Shown: positions 1 to 6,196, numbered from the stretch's first letter. The stretch is 8,111 nt of DNA from JBOGGX01 sp050744245 (GCA_050744245.1 JBOGGX010000052.1:1-8111); one strand, 5' to 3'. Numbers and translations are program-made. The notes: a model not told the origin generated them from the sequence alone.

Positions 1-438
1 CTCAGCCCCGAGGACGAGATCCGCCGAGCCGCGGCCGAGCTGTTCGAGCTGCGCGACGAGGTGCTCCAGAACCCCGACCCCAACCGGATCGCCGAGTACG
101 CCGAGGACCAGTCACCGCTGTACGCCATCGACGTCGATGCGATCAATCGCCTGGTCGCCGCCGACGCCCGTCATGCCACTGATGCGGCCCAGGTGCTCGG
201 CGTGCGGCTGGATACTTTTGACCCGCAGAACCCGAGCCTGACCGTCGTCCTCGAGTACCACGAGACCGACGTGATCAACGCCGCCGGCCAGGTGCTCCAG
301 CGTCTGCCCGCGGGTCGTGTCGCCTACAGCATCAGCCTTATCGGCTCGGCGGGCTCCTGGATGATCAACCGATTTCTCGTGCTCGACCAACTCCTGCCAT
401 CGGCCATGGACGACATCATCGCCATGGGGGTGCCTTGA
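1..438 (+). CDS. Hypothetical protein, C-terminal part (5' end outside window)
   Basis: The frame is open from the first base to TGA at 436–438, giving 145 visible residues; the true start lies upstream of the window. I do not recognise the gene. The visible part begins with a charged helical stretch (LSPEDEIRRAAAELFELRD). An alternating hydrophobic segment follows (SLTVVLEYHETDVIN, then AGRVAYSISLIGSAGSWMIN), ending in FLVLDQLL. This looks like the beta-sheet of an NTF2/SnoaL-like or similar small alpha+beta fold, which is an inference from pattern only. No signal peptide or membrane helix can be judged because the N-terminus is missing. Its stop overlaps the TTG start of the next gene by 4 nt (TTGA), so the two are probably translationally coupled and may act together at the cell surface. 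Coding is well supported by codon bias; function is unknown. Confidence 0.75.
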   Translation, partial: LSPEDEIRRAAAELFELRDEVLQNPDPNRIAEYAEDQSPLYAIDVDAINRLVAADARHATDAAQVLGVRLDTFDPQNPSLTVVLEYHETDVINAAGQVLQRLPAGRVAYSISLIGSAGSWMINRFLVLDQLLPSAMDDIIAMGVP

Positions 439-1052
439 AGCGCTTCGTAGCCGGGCTCGTGGGCCTCCTGGTGATCGGTGGTGGGGCCGGTGGCGCCGCT
501 GGCGCCCAGGAAGACCCGCCATCAACGTCGCTGCCACCGACCACACAACCACCACCGGAGGGCAACTTCTGCCCAGGCGCGCCCGGGCTATGCGCCGAAG
601 GCAGCATGGGGGGAGGGGGCGGAGGGCAAGGCGGTGGGGGCACTCGAAGCTCGCCACCATCACGGCGGTGGGACCGCGAGTGGGGTGAAGCGCTTGGCTG
701 CGCCGAGGCCAATGCCCCAACGCCAACGCCGGACGCCGCTCGGTACCGCGATGTGCTCATCGACCTGCGTTCCGGACTGCCGCTCCAATACACGGCGTGG
801 CGATGCTGGGATCCCGTGGTCACACCGGGTGCGCCGCCGCCTGGGCCGCCGCCTCCGCCGCCGTTGCCTCCGGCCCCCGAGGAGGTGTTCGACCGGGCCG
901 GCATTCCCTTGCCGGAGGTGAACATCAGCCCCCTCGTCCGGGGCCTGGTCGGGTTGGACACCTGGCTGTGGTACGACCAGGCCACCGAGGTGACCGCGGC
1001 GGCGGACCTGGCCGGCTGGCATGCCGAGGTGACGGCCAGGATCGTCCGCTAA
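435..1052 (+). CDS. Secreted Pro/Gly-rich protein, truncated by in-frame TAA
   Basis: The start is TTG at 435, overlapping the previous stop; a GGGGG run 4 nt upstream may serve as a ribosome binding site. Residues 1–24 form a clear Sec signal peptide: KR, then a hydrophobic core, then AGA before Q25. The mature part has a Pro/Thr-rich stretch (28–41), a poly-Gly patch (59–69), a middle segment with C89 and C124, a poly-Pro run (134–147) and a conserved-looking segment (158–182, including LPEVNISPLVRGL and DTWLWYDQ). From about 184 a beta-rich segment begins (TEVTAAADLAGWHAEVTARIVR), where the frame stops at TAA 1050–1052. Codons after the stop continue in frame as plausible protein to 1310, so this is probably the N-terminal 205 residues of a protein of about 290 residues. 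The layout resembles actinobacterial secreted proteins of unknown function that end in a PKD-like domain. It may be a pseudogene, a truncated functional protein, or the result of a sequencing error. Confidence 0.6.
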   Translation: MKRFVAGLVGLLVIGGGAGGAAGAQEDPPSTSLPPTTQPPPEGNFCPGAPGLCAEGSMGGGGGGQGGGGTRSSPPSRRWDREWGEALGCAEANAPTPTPDAARYRDVLIDLRSGLPLQYTAWRCWDPVVTPGAPPPGPPPPPPLPPAPEEVFDRAGIPLPEVNISPLVRGLVGLDTWLWYDQATEVTAAADLAGWHAEVTARIVR

Positions 1053-1310
1053 GAGTACGCCCTGGGCAACGGCGACGCCACGGGCGGCACCCGTCAACCC
1101 ACCGAGGCCAACCCGTACACCTACGTCTACTCCCACGACTGCGCCTGCACGGTGACCGCGACCACGTGGTGGGACGGCACCTACACGGCCAGCCACCCGG
1201 CCATCGGGGCACCCATCGTGGTCCCCCTCGGCGCCCGGCCGTTCGAGGGTCCGCCCCGCGGCTACGACGTGATCGAGATCGAGGCCGTCGGCCGTAATCC
1301 GGGTGATTGA
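1053..1310 (+). pseudogene. In-frame continuation of the secreted protein after TAA (PKD-like remnant)
   Basis: Directly after TAA (1050–1052) the same frame runs open for 85 codons to TGA at 1308–1310. It encodes EYALGNGD, then PYTYVYSHDCACTVTATTWW and DGTYTA. Codon bias matches the neighbours and there is no start codon near the beginning. PKD-like domains of actinobacterial secreted proteins typically show a Y-x-W-x-F-G-D-G strand followed by a P-x-H-x-Y segment and T-V-T-x-T-W strands. Here VR-stop-EYALGNGD fits that pattern if the stop stands for Tyr (TAC or TAT to TAA). I infer that 435–1310 was one gene. The TGA at 1308–1310 lies 29 nt upstream of the preferred start of the acetyltransferase. 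Confidence 0.6.
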
Positions 1311-1339
1311 TTCCTGACCGACGCGCGATCCTTCGGCGG

Positions 1340-1864
1340 GTGAGCACCGTGCGCCCGGCCGAGGTGGCCGACGCCGCCGCCATGGGCCGGGTCCACGTCC
1401 GGGCCTGGCAGGCCGCCTATCGGGGGGCCATGCCCGACGACTTCCTCGACGGGCTCGATCCCGAGGCCCGTCAGGCGGGCTGGGCCCGCCTCCTGTCATT
1501 CCCCGACGCAGAGACCAAGACCTTGGTCGTCGAGGACGACGACGGCGCCGTGGTCGGCTTCGCCCACGTCGGCCCCAGTCGTCAGCCCGCCGACAACGAG
1601 GGCGAGCTGTACGCCATCAATCTCGACCCCGACGCCTGGGGACTCGGCCTCGGCCGCCAACTGCTCGCCGCGGCCACCGACGTCCTGGCCGAGCGCGGCC
1701 ACCGGGAGGTGATCCTCTGGGTCCTCGACTCCAACACCCGCGCCCGGCGCTTCTACGAAGCCGCCGGCTGGCTGGACGACAGCGGCGAGCAGATCGACAA
1801 CCGGTTCGGCCCATTGATCCGTGAGGTCCGCTACCGACGCGTGCTCGGCGGATTCGAGCAGTAA
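1340..1864 (+). CDS. GNAT family N-acetyltransferase
   Basis: This 174-residue protein matches the GCN5-related N-acetyltransferase fold, which transfers acetyl from acetyl-CoA to an amine. The N-terminal strand and helix read VRPAEVADAAAMGRVHVRAW (residues 4–23). The acetyl-CoA pyrophosphate loop (motif A) lies at about 89–109, with the strand ELYAINLDP and the Q/R-x-x-G-x-G/A-type loop WGLGLGRQLL. Motif B covers about 124–144, with the strand VILWVLD followed by NTRARRFYEAAGW. The acceptor substrate cannot be told from sequence; single-domain GNATs of this size include protein, antibiotic and small-molecule acetylases. The start is uncertain. GTG 1340 is preferred because the family N-terminus begins just before VRPA. 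GTG 1349 has GGCGGG 8 nt upstream and is a good alternative. TTG 1307 would overlap the previous frame and add 11 residues that do not look conserved. The gene ends 25 nt before a terminator hairpin. Confidence 0.85.
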   Translation: MSTVRPAEVADAAAMGRVHVRAWQAAYRGAMPDDFLDGLDPEARQAGWARLLSFPDAETKTLVVEDDDGAVVGFAHVGPSRQPADNEGELYAINLDPDAWGLGLGRQLLAAATDVLAERGHREVILWVLDSNTRARRFYEAAGWLDDSGEQIDNRFGPLIREVRYRRVLGGFEQ

Positions 1865-1888
1865 ACGGCGGGGAACTAACCTCGGCCC

Positions 1889-1923
1889 GGCGCACTGCTG
1901 GGTGCGCCCTTCGTTCCTTTGTT
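1889..1923 (+). terminator. Intrinsic terminator after the GNAT gene
   Basis: GGCGCAC (1889–1895) pairs perfectly with GTGCGCC (1902–1908) around a 6-nt loop (TGCTGG). A T-rich tract follows (CTTCGTTCCTTTGTT, 1909–1923). Hairpin plus T-rich tail 25 nt after the acetyltransferase stop fits a factor-independent terminator. It would separate the acetyltransferase from the cDPG synthetase gene. It could instead be a leader attenuator if a promoter lies in 1865–1888. Confidence 0.65.
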
Positions 1924-1929
1924 CCTTCC

Positions 1930-1935
1930 AGGAGG
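1930..1935 (+). promoter_or_regulatory. Shine-Dalgarno AGGAGG of the cDPG synthetase gene
   Basis: A full AGGAGG lies 4 nt before GTG 1940. It decides the start in favour of GTG 1940 over the in-frame TTG at 1919, which would place the site inside the coding region. Confidence 0.85.
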
Positions 1936-1939
1936 CCCG

Positions 1940-3292
1940 GTGCGGGTCATCGCCCTGGTCGACGGCGAGCACTACCCCCCGGTGGTCCGGGCCGCTCTCG
2001 ACCGACTTCCCGAACGCATCGCCGGCGCAGAGGTGGTCGGCGCCGCGCTGCTGGGCGGGACGGAGAAGCTCGACGCCGGGCCTCCCGACCTTGGCGTGCC
2101 CCTGGTCATCGGCCCCGACCCCGACGCCGCGCTCATGGCGGGCCTCGCCGCCCACCACCCCGACGCCGTCGTCGACCTGTCCGACGAACCGGTGGTCGAC
2201 GACAGGTCGCGCCTGCGGCTGGCCTGCCGGGCCCTGGCCGAGGGCGTCGCCTACATCGGCGCCGACTTCCGCTTCGATCCTCCCGACCGGCCACGCCTCG
2301 CGACCAAGCCGTCGATCGCGGTGATCGGGACGGGAAAGCGCACGGGAAAGACGGCGGTGAGCGCGCACATCGCCCGCCACCTGGCCGAGACGGGGCGGCC
2401 GCCCGTGGTGGTCGCGATGAGCCGGGGCGGGCCGGACGAGCCCGAGCTCATCGATCCGGCGGTGGACGACCTCTCGGTGGCCGGCCTCCTCGCCTTGTCG
2501 GACAACGGCCGCCACGCCGCGAGCGATCATCTGGAGGATGCCATCCTGGCTCGGGTGGCCACCGTCGGCACCCGGCGGTGCGGCGGCGGGTTGTTCGGCC
2601 GCCCGTTCGACGACACGTTCGCCGCAGGCGTCGCCCTGGCCAACGCCCGACCCGAGCCGCTCCTCGTACTCGAGGGCAGCGGCCGGGCCATCCCGCCGGC
2701 CCGGGCCGACGTGACCGTGTGCACCGTGGCGGCCTGCACCGACCCGGAGCTGCTCGCCGGCTATGCCGGGGCCTACCGATTGTTGCTAAGTGACGTGGTT
2801 GTCATTACCATGGACGACGAACCCACCGCCCGCTCGGGCAAGGTGGTTGCGGCCGAAACCCTCGAACGAAGCATCAGGGATATGGCGCCGGGGGCTCGGG
2901 TCGTCCACACGGTCTTCCGACCGAAGCCGCTCATCCCGGTTGCTGGACGCCGAATCGTGTTCGCAACGACTGCGCCGGAATGGGCGTCGCCACTATTGCG
3001 GGACCACATCGAACTGGAGCATGGCGGCGTGGTCGTCGGAGTGTCCCATCACCTTGCCAACCGGCCGAAGTTGCGGGTCGATCTCGAGGCGATGGGAGAG
3101 GCCGACGTCCTGCTCGTCGAGCTCAAGGCGGCGGCCGTCGACGTGGCGGCCAGAGCCGCGAGCGAACGGGGTATGGAGGTCGTGTTCTGTGACAACCGGG
3201 TGATCTCGGTTGACGGGGAAGAGTCGTTCGAAGGACTGGTGAGTGAACTCGCCGACATCGCCACCGGCCGCCATCACGAGGCGCAGAGGTGA
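1940..3292 (+). CDS. Putative cyclic 2,3-diphosphoglycerate synthetase
   Basis: The 450-residue product resembles cyclic 2,3-diphosphoglycerate synthetase, which closes 2,3-bisphosphoglycerate to cDPG with ATP; the Methanothermus fervidus enzyme is about 460 residues. The N-terminus VRVIALVDGEHYPPVVRAAL (1–20) is the family signature as I remember it. An N-terminal nucleotide-like fold (1–120) is followed by a P-loop NTPase domain beginning SIAVIGTGKRTGKTAVSAH, with Walker A at 130–138. Further acidic and glycine segments follow: VVVAMSRGGPDEPEL (156–170), LLVLEGSGRAIPPARAD (241–257) and DVVVITMDDEP (285–295). There is no signal peptide or membrane segment, so the enzyme should be cytoplasmic. 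GTG 1940 is fixed by AGGAGG. The putative 2-phosphoglycerate kinase, which makes the substrate, begins 16 nt after the stop, which strongly supports the call. The family shares its P-loop class with other synthetases, so the true product in this bacterium is an inference. Codons around 2775–3240 are somewhat richer in A/T than in the rest of the gene. Confidence 0.8.
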   Translation: MRVIALVDGEHYPPVVRAALDRLPERIAGAEVVGAALLGGTEKLDAGPPDLGVPLVIGPDPDAALMAGLAAHHPDAVVDLSDEPVVDDRSRLRLACRALAEGVAYIGADFRFDPPDRPRLATKPSIAVIGTGKRTGKTAVSAHIARHLAETGRPPVVVAMSRGGPDEPELIDPAVDDLSVAGLLALSDNGRHAASDHLEDAILARVATVGTRRCGGGLFGRPFDDTFAAGVALANARPEPLLVLEGSGRAIPPARADVTVCTVAACTDPELLAGYAGAYRLLLSDVVVITMDDEPTARSGKVVAAETLERSIRDMAPGARVVHTVFRPKPLIPVAGRRIVFATTAPEWASPLLRDHIELEHGGVVVGVSHHLANRPKLRVDLEAMGEADVLLVELKAAAVDVAARAASERGMEVVFCDNRVISVDGEESFEGLVSELADIATGRHHEAQR

Positions 3293-3308
3293 CCACACCG
3301 ACGTGTTG

Positions 3309-4307
3309 ATGAAACCCGACGAGGCGGACGTCCGCCGCATCATCGTCAGCGACGAGCAGTACGGGCTGCCCTACTCAAAGGGGCTCATGGCCACGGGTCT
3401 CATGGCGACCGGGCTCCCGCCCGACCACGCCTTCCGCGTGGCCACGGTCATCGAGGACCGTCTGCACGAGAACTTCGTCGATTCGATCTCCCACGTCGAG
3501 CTCACCTGCCTGGCCCTGGCCGTGCTCAAGGAGGAGGCGGGCGACCGCTACGCCGACATCTACGACAAGTGGCAGACGCTGCGCCGCCTGGCCCGCCCGC
3601 TCATCGTTCTGCTCGGCGGGCCGACGGGAGCGGGGAAGTCGACGGTGGCCACGATGCTGGCGAGCCGGCTCGGCATCACCCGGGTCATCCCCACCGATGC
3701 CATCCGCGAGGTCATGCGGGCCATGTTCAGCGGCGACCTGCTGCCCACGCTGCAGAGCTCGTCGTACGACACGACGCGCGTGATCCGTCACCCGGTGCCG
3801 CGCGACAGCGACCCGATCATCGCCGGGTTCCGGGAGCAGGCGTCGGCGGTGGCGGTGGGCATCGAGGCCCTGATGCGCCGGGCCGTCGAGGAGCGCTCCC
3901 ACCTGATCGTCGAAGGGGCCCACGTCGTGCCGGGTTTTGTCGACCATTCCCGGTATGCTGGTGAGGCCATCGTGGTCCAGCTGCTCGTCTCGGTCGACGA
4001 CGAGGACCTGCACCGAAGCCACTTCGTGCTCAGGGGGGCGACCACGGGGTCTCGACCGTCGGGCCGCTACCTCGAGTTCTTCGACAACATCCGCCGGATC
4101 CACGGCTACCTCATGTCGATGGCCGAGGAACACTCCGTCCCGGTGGTGCAGTCGTACAACCTCGACGCCACGCTGGTCGAAGTCATCGACCTGGTGGTGA
4201 CCGAGGCCGTGCGCAACGTGCCAGAAGCCAACGAACCATCCGATCTGCCGGTTGTCGGCGGGCCCCACGCCCGGCGCAACGGCGACAAACGAACCACAGA
4301 GAAATGA
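3309..4307 (+). CDS. Putative 2-phosphoglycerate kinase with N-terminal ATP-cone-like domain
   Basis: The 332-residue product resembles 2-phosphoglycerate kinase, which phosphorylates 2-phosphoglycerate to 2,3-bisphosphoglycerate with ATP. Residues 8–92 (RRIIVSDEQYGLPYSKGLM, then PPDHAFRVATVIEDRLHENF and a C-terminal helix pair) look like an ATP-cone, a nucleotide-sensing regulatory module also found in the methanogen enzymes. The catalytic P-loop domain follows: IVLLGGPTGAGKSTVATMLA with Walker A at 104–112, then VIPTDAIREVMR (127–137), then LIVEGAHVVPG (199–209) and a C-terminal helix set (FFDNIRRIHGYLM). The last 25 residues or so are hydrophilic and probably disordered. ATG 3309 is chosen; GTG 3303 and TTG 3306 are in frame just upstream, and AGAGG at 3285–3289 is nearer to 3303 (13 nt). 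The start is therefore uncertain by two codons. The gene lies between its pathway partner and rho. Other P-loop kinases of the Zeta/Chp type are the alternative, but the ATP-cone plus the neighbour favour 2PGK. Confidence 0.8.
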   Translation: MKPDEADVRRIIVSDEQYGLPYSKGLMATGLMATGLPPDHAFRVATVIEDRLHENFVDSISHVELTCLALAVLKEEAGDRYADIYDKWQTLRRLARPLIVLLGGPTGAGKSTVATMLASRLGITRVIPTDAIREVMRAMFSGDLLPTLQSSSYDTTRVIRHPVPRDSDPIIAGFREQASAVAVGIEALMRRAVEERSHLIVEGAHVVPGFVDHSRYAGEAIVVQLLVSVDDEDLHRSHFVLRGATTGSRPSGRYLEFFDNIRRIHGYLMSMAEEHSVPVVQSYNLDATLVEVIDLVVTEAVRNVPEANEPSDLPVVGGPHARRNGDKRTTEK

Positions 4308-4309
4308 GG
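4306..4309 (+). promoter_or_regulatory. Shine-Dalgarno of rho, overlapping the kinase stop codon
   Basis: GAGG at 4306–4309 overlaps the TGA (4305–4307) of the kinase and sits 5 nt before ATG 4315. It decides the rho start over the in-frame GTG at 4252, and makes translational coupling between the two genes likely. Confidence 0.75.
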
Positions 4310-4314
4310 CACCC

Positions 4315-6156
4315 ATGAGCGTTGAAGCCTCTGCGCTCGAGCGCTCGAAGCTGGAACAGAAGGATCGAGCCGAGCTCTCCGCCATCGTCACCGCGATGGG
4401 CGGCAAGGCCGGCTCGCGGGCCAAGAAGGCCGATCTGGTCGACCAGGTCCTCCGGCTGGCCGGCGTCGTCCCCTCCGACCGCGGGCCGGCCGCCACCGAC
4501 AACGGCGCCGCCGCGCGCCGCAACCGCGGCCGGGGCAACGGCGCCTCGACGGCCGCCACCGTCGAGACCGTGACCGAGCCCGAGACCGAGACGGAGACGG
4601 ACGCCAAGACCGAGGCGGCCGCATCGCCCGCCCCCGACGCCGCCTCCCCCGCCCAGGCGACGGTCGTGCCGGAGACGGTCCCGACCCCCGCGTCGGTCGA
4701 CGACCCGCAACTCGACGGGCAGTCGTCCGGATCGGTCGCCACCGACACGGTCCGCGCCGACCGTCGGCCGCCCCAGGGCGGCGAGGGTCGCGACCGCGAC
4801 AACCGCGATCGTGACAACCGCGGCCAGGGCCAAGGCCAGTCGGGTCAGGGCCAGCAGACCCAGCCGGGCCAGCAGGCCCAGCAGCAACAGGCGTCCGACG
4901 GCGATCCAGGCAACCGCCGGCGCCGGCGCCGCGGTCGCCGCGACCGTGACCGGCCCGACCGCGACCAGCAACCGCAGTCCGACGAGGTGTTCTCGGGCGA
5001 GCCGGTCGACGTCGAGGGTCATCTGGACCTCCGCGACGACGGCTACGGCTTCCTGCGCATCAAGGGCTTCCTCCCGAGCAAGGAAGACGTGTACGTCTCG
5101 GTCAAGCAGGTGCGCCAGTTCGGGCTGCGCAAGGGCGACCACATCAAGGGGGCGAGCCGGCCCGCCTCCCGCAACGAGAAGAACCCGGCACTGCTGCGCA
5201 TCGACGTCGTCAACGGCATGGACCCGGAGGCGGCTCGCAACCGGCCCAAGTTCGAGGACCTCACGCCGCTGTTCCCCGACGAGAAGCTGCGCATGGAGCG
5301 CGACGGCGAGTCGCACAACATGACCACCCGCATCGTCGACCTGATCTCGCCGATCGGGAAGGGTCAGCGCGGGCTGATCGTGTCGCCGCCCAAGGCGGGC
5401 AAGACCACGATCATGAAGGAGATCGCCCGGTCGATCGAGGTCAACAACCCCGACGTGCACCTGATCGTCCTGCTCACCGACGAACGGCCGGAGGAGGTCA
5501 CCGACATCCGCCGGTGGCTGATCCGAGGCGAGGTGGTGGCGTCGACCTTCGACCGGCCCTCCGAGGAGCACACGCAGGTGGCCGAGCTCACGATCGAGCG
5601 GGCCAAGCGCATGGTCGAGATGGGACGCGACGTCGTGATCATCCTCGACGGCATCACCCGGCTGTCGAGGGCCTACAACCTGGCCGCCCCGGCCACCGGG
5701 CGGATCATGTCCGGCGGGGTCGACTCCGGCGCGCTGTACCCGCCGAAGCGATTCTTCGGCGCCGCCCGCAACATCGAGGAGGGCGGATCGCTCACCATCC
5801 TGGCGACGGCCCTGGTCGAGACCGGCTCGAAGATGGACGAGGTGATCTTCGAGGAGTTCAAGGGCACCGGGAACTTGGAGCTGCGGCTGCGTCGCGAGTT
5901 CGCCGACAAGCGCATCTTCCCGGCCATCGACGTCGACGCCTCCGGCACCCGCCGCGAGGAGCTGCTGATGAGCAAGGACGAGTTGGCGATCGTCTGGAAG
6001 CTGCGCCGCGTGCTCTCCGCACTCGACGGCCAGCAGGCGCTCGAGCTGCTCCTGGAGAAGCTCAAGCAGACCAAGAGCAATGTCGAGTTCTTGATGCAGG
6101 TGCAGAAGACCACTCCGATGCCGGGCAACGGCCGGCGTTCCGACAACGACGACTGA
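4315..6156 (+). CDS. rho: Transcription termination factor Rho
   Basis: The 613-residue Rho is the hexameric RNA-dependent ATPase/translocase that ends transcription. Residues 8–50 form the Rho N-terminal helix bundle (SKLEQKDRAELSAIVTAMG). Residues 52–222 are a long hydrophilic insertion absent from E. coli Rho: a Glu/Thr-rich part (84–100), an Ala/Pro part, a tandem RDRDN repeat (159–168), a Gly/Gln tract (170–192) and an Arg-rich patch (201–216). The RNA-binding cold-shock-like domain follows (about 229–300, GHLDLRDDGYGFLR). The ATPase domain has Walker A SPPKAGKTT (357–365), LLTDERPEEV with the catalytic Glu (386–395), DGITRLSRAYN (445–455), the Q-loop SGGVDSGALYPPK (466–478), the R-loop FKGTGNLEL (515–523) and the Arg finger in SGTRREELL (R546). 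All key parts are intact. Actinobacterial Rho commonly has such insertions. The gene follows the kinase gene by 7 nt and leaves almost no room for a dedicated leader, so any rho promoter must lie in upstream coding sequence. Confidence 0.98.
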   Translation: MSVEASALERSKLEQKDRAELSAIVTAMGGKAGSRAKKADLVDQVLRLAGVVPSDRGPAATDNGAAARRNRGRGNGASTAATVETVTEPETETETDAKTEAAASPAPDAASPAQATVVPETVPTPASVDDPQLDGQSSGSVATDTVRADRRPPQGGEGRDRDNRDRDNRGQGQGQSGQGQQTQPGQQAQQQQASDGDPGNRRRRRRGRRDRDRPDRDQQPQSDEVFSGEPVDVEGHLDLRDDGYGFLRIKGFLPSKEDVYVSVKQVRQFGLRKGDHIKGASRPASRNEKNPALLRIDVVNGMDPEAARNRPKFEDLTPLFPDEKLRMERDGESHNMTTRIVDLISPIGKGQRGLIVSPPKAGKTTIMKEIARSIEVNNPDVHLIVLLTDERPEEVTDIRRWLIRGEVVASTFDRPSEEHTQVAELTIERAKRMVEMGRDVVIILDGITRLSRAYNLAAPATGRIMSGGVDSGALYPPKRFFGAARNIEEGGSLTILATALVETGSKMDEVIFEEFKGTGNLELRLRREFADKRIFPAIDVDASGTRREELLMSKDELAIVWKLRRVLSALDGQQALELLLEKLKQTKSNVEFLMQVQKTTPMPGNGRRSDNDD

Positions 6157-6167
6157 CGGCTCCGAGT

Positions 6168-6193
6168 GGAATACCCGGCCGCCGGAGGTCGTT
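6168..6193 (+). promoter_or_regulatory. Candidate SigR/SigH-type ECF promoter of rpmE
   Basis: GGAAT (6168–6172), an 18-nt spacer and GTT (6191–6193) exactly match the GGAAT-N18-GTT consensus of the Streptomyces SigR thiol-oxidative-stress regulon. In Streptomyces, rpmE is a known SigR target, which makes the position upstream of a zinc-type L31 gene meaningful. Transcription would start near 6200, giving a leader of about 110 nt. The site lies 12 nt after the rho stop. This is a motif match only. Confidence 0.55.
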
Positions 6194-6196
6194 GGG

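Noticed and set aside
832..876. CCG/GCC-rich repeats as a structural repeat element
   Set aside because: They are explained by the poly-Pro codons of the secreted protein.
1872..1882. GGAAC and TAACCT as possible promoter elements for the cDPG synthetase gene
   Set aside because: No CGTC/GTT-like partner lies 16–18 nt after GGAAC, and TAACCT has no good -35 at 16–18 nt; too weak to call.
1496..2530. Antisense open frame across the acetyltransferase and cDPG synthetase genes
   Set aside because: It crosses a terminator and two genes on the other strand and has no domain features.
3243..3308. Upstream GTG start for the kinase
   Set aside because: It would overlap the cDPG synthetase end by 50 nt and add a Pro/Arg-rich extension unlike the family.
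4252..4314. Upstream in-frame GTG start for rho
   Set aside because: It overlaps the kinase coding end; ATG 4315 has its own Shine-Dalgarno and gives the expected Rho N-terminus.
3375..4817. Long antisense open frame across the kinase and the rho 5' part
   Set aside because: It is the complement of well-supported genes, with low-complexity Ser/Ala/Arg-rich translation and no recognisable motif.
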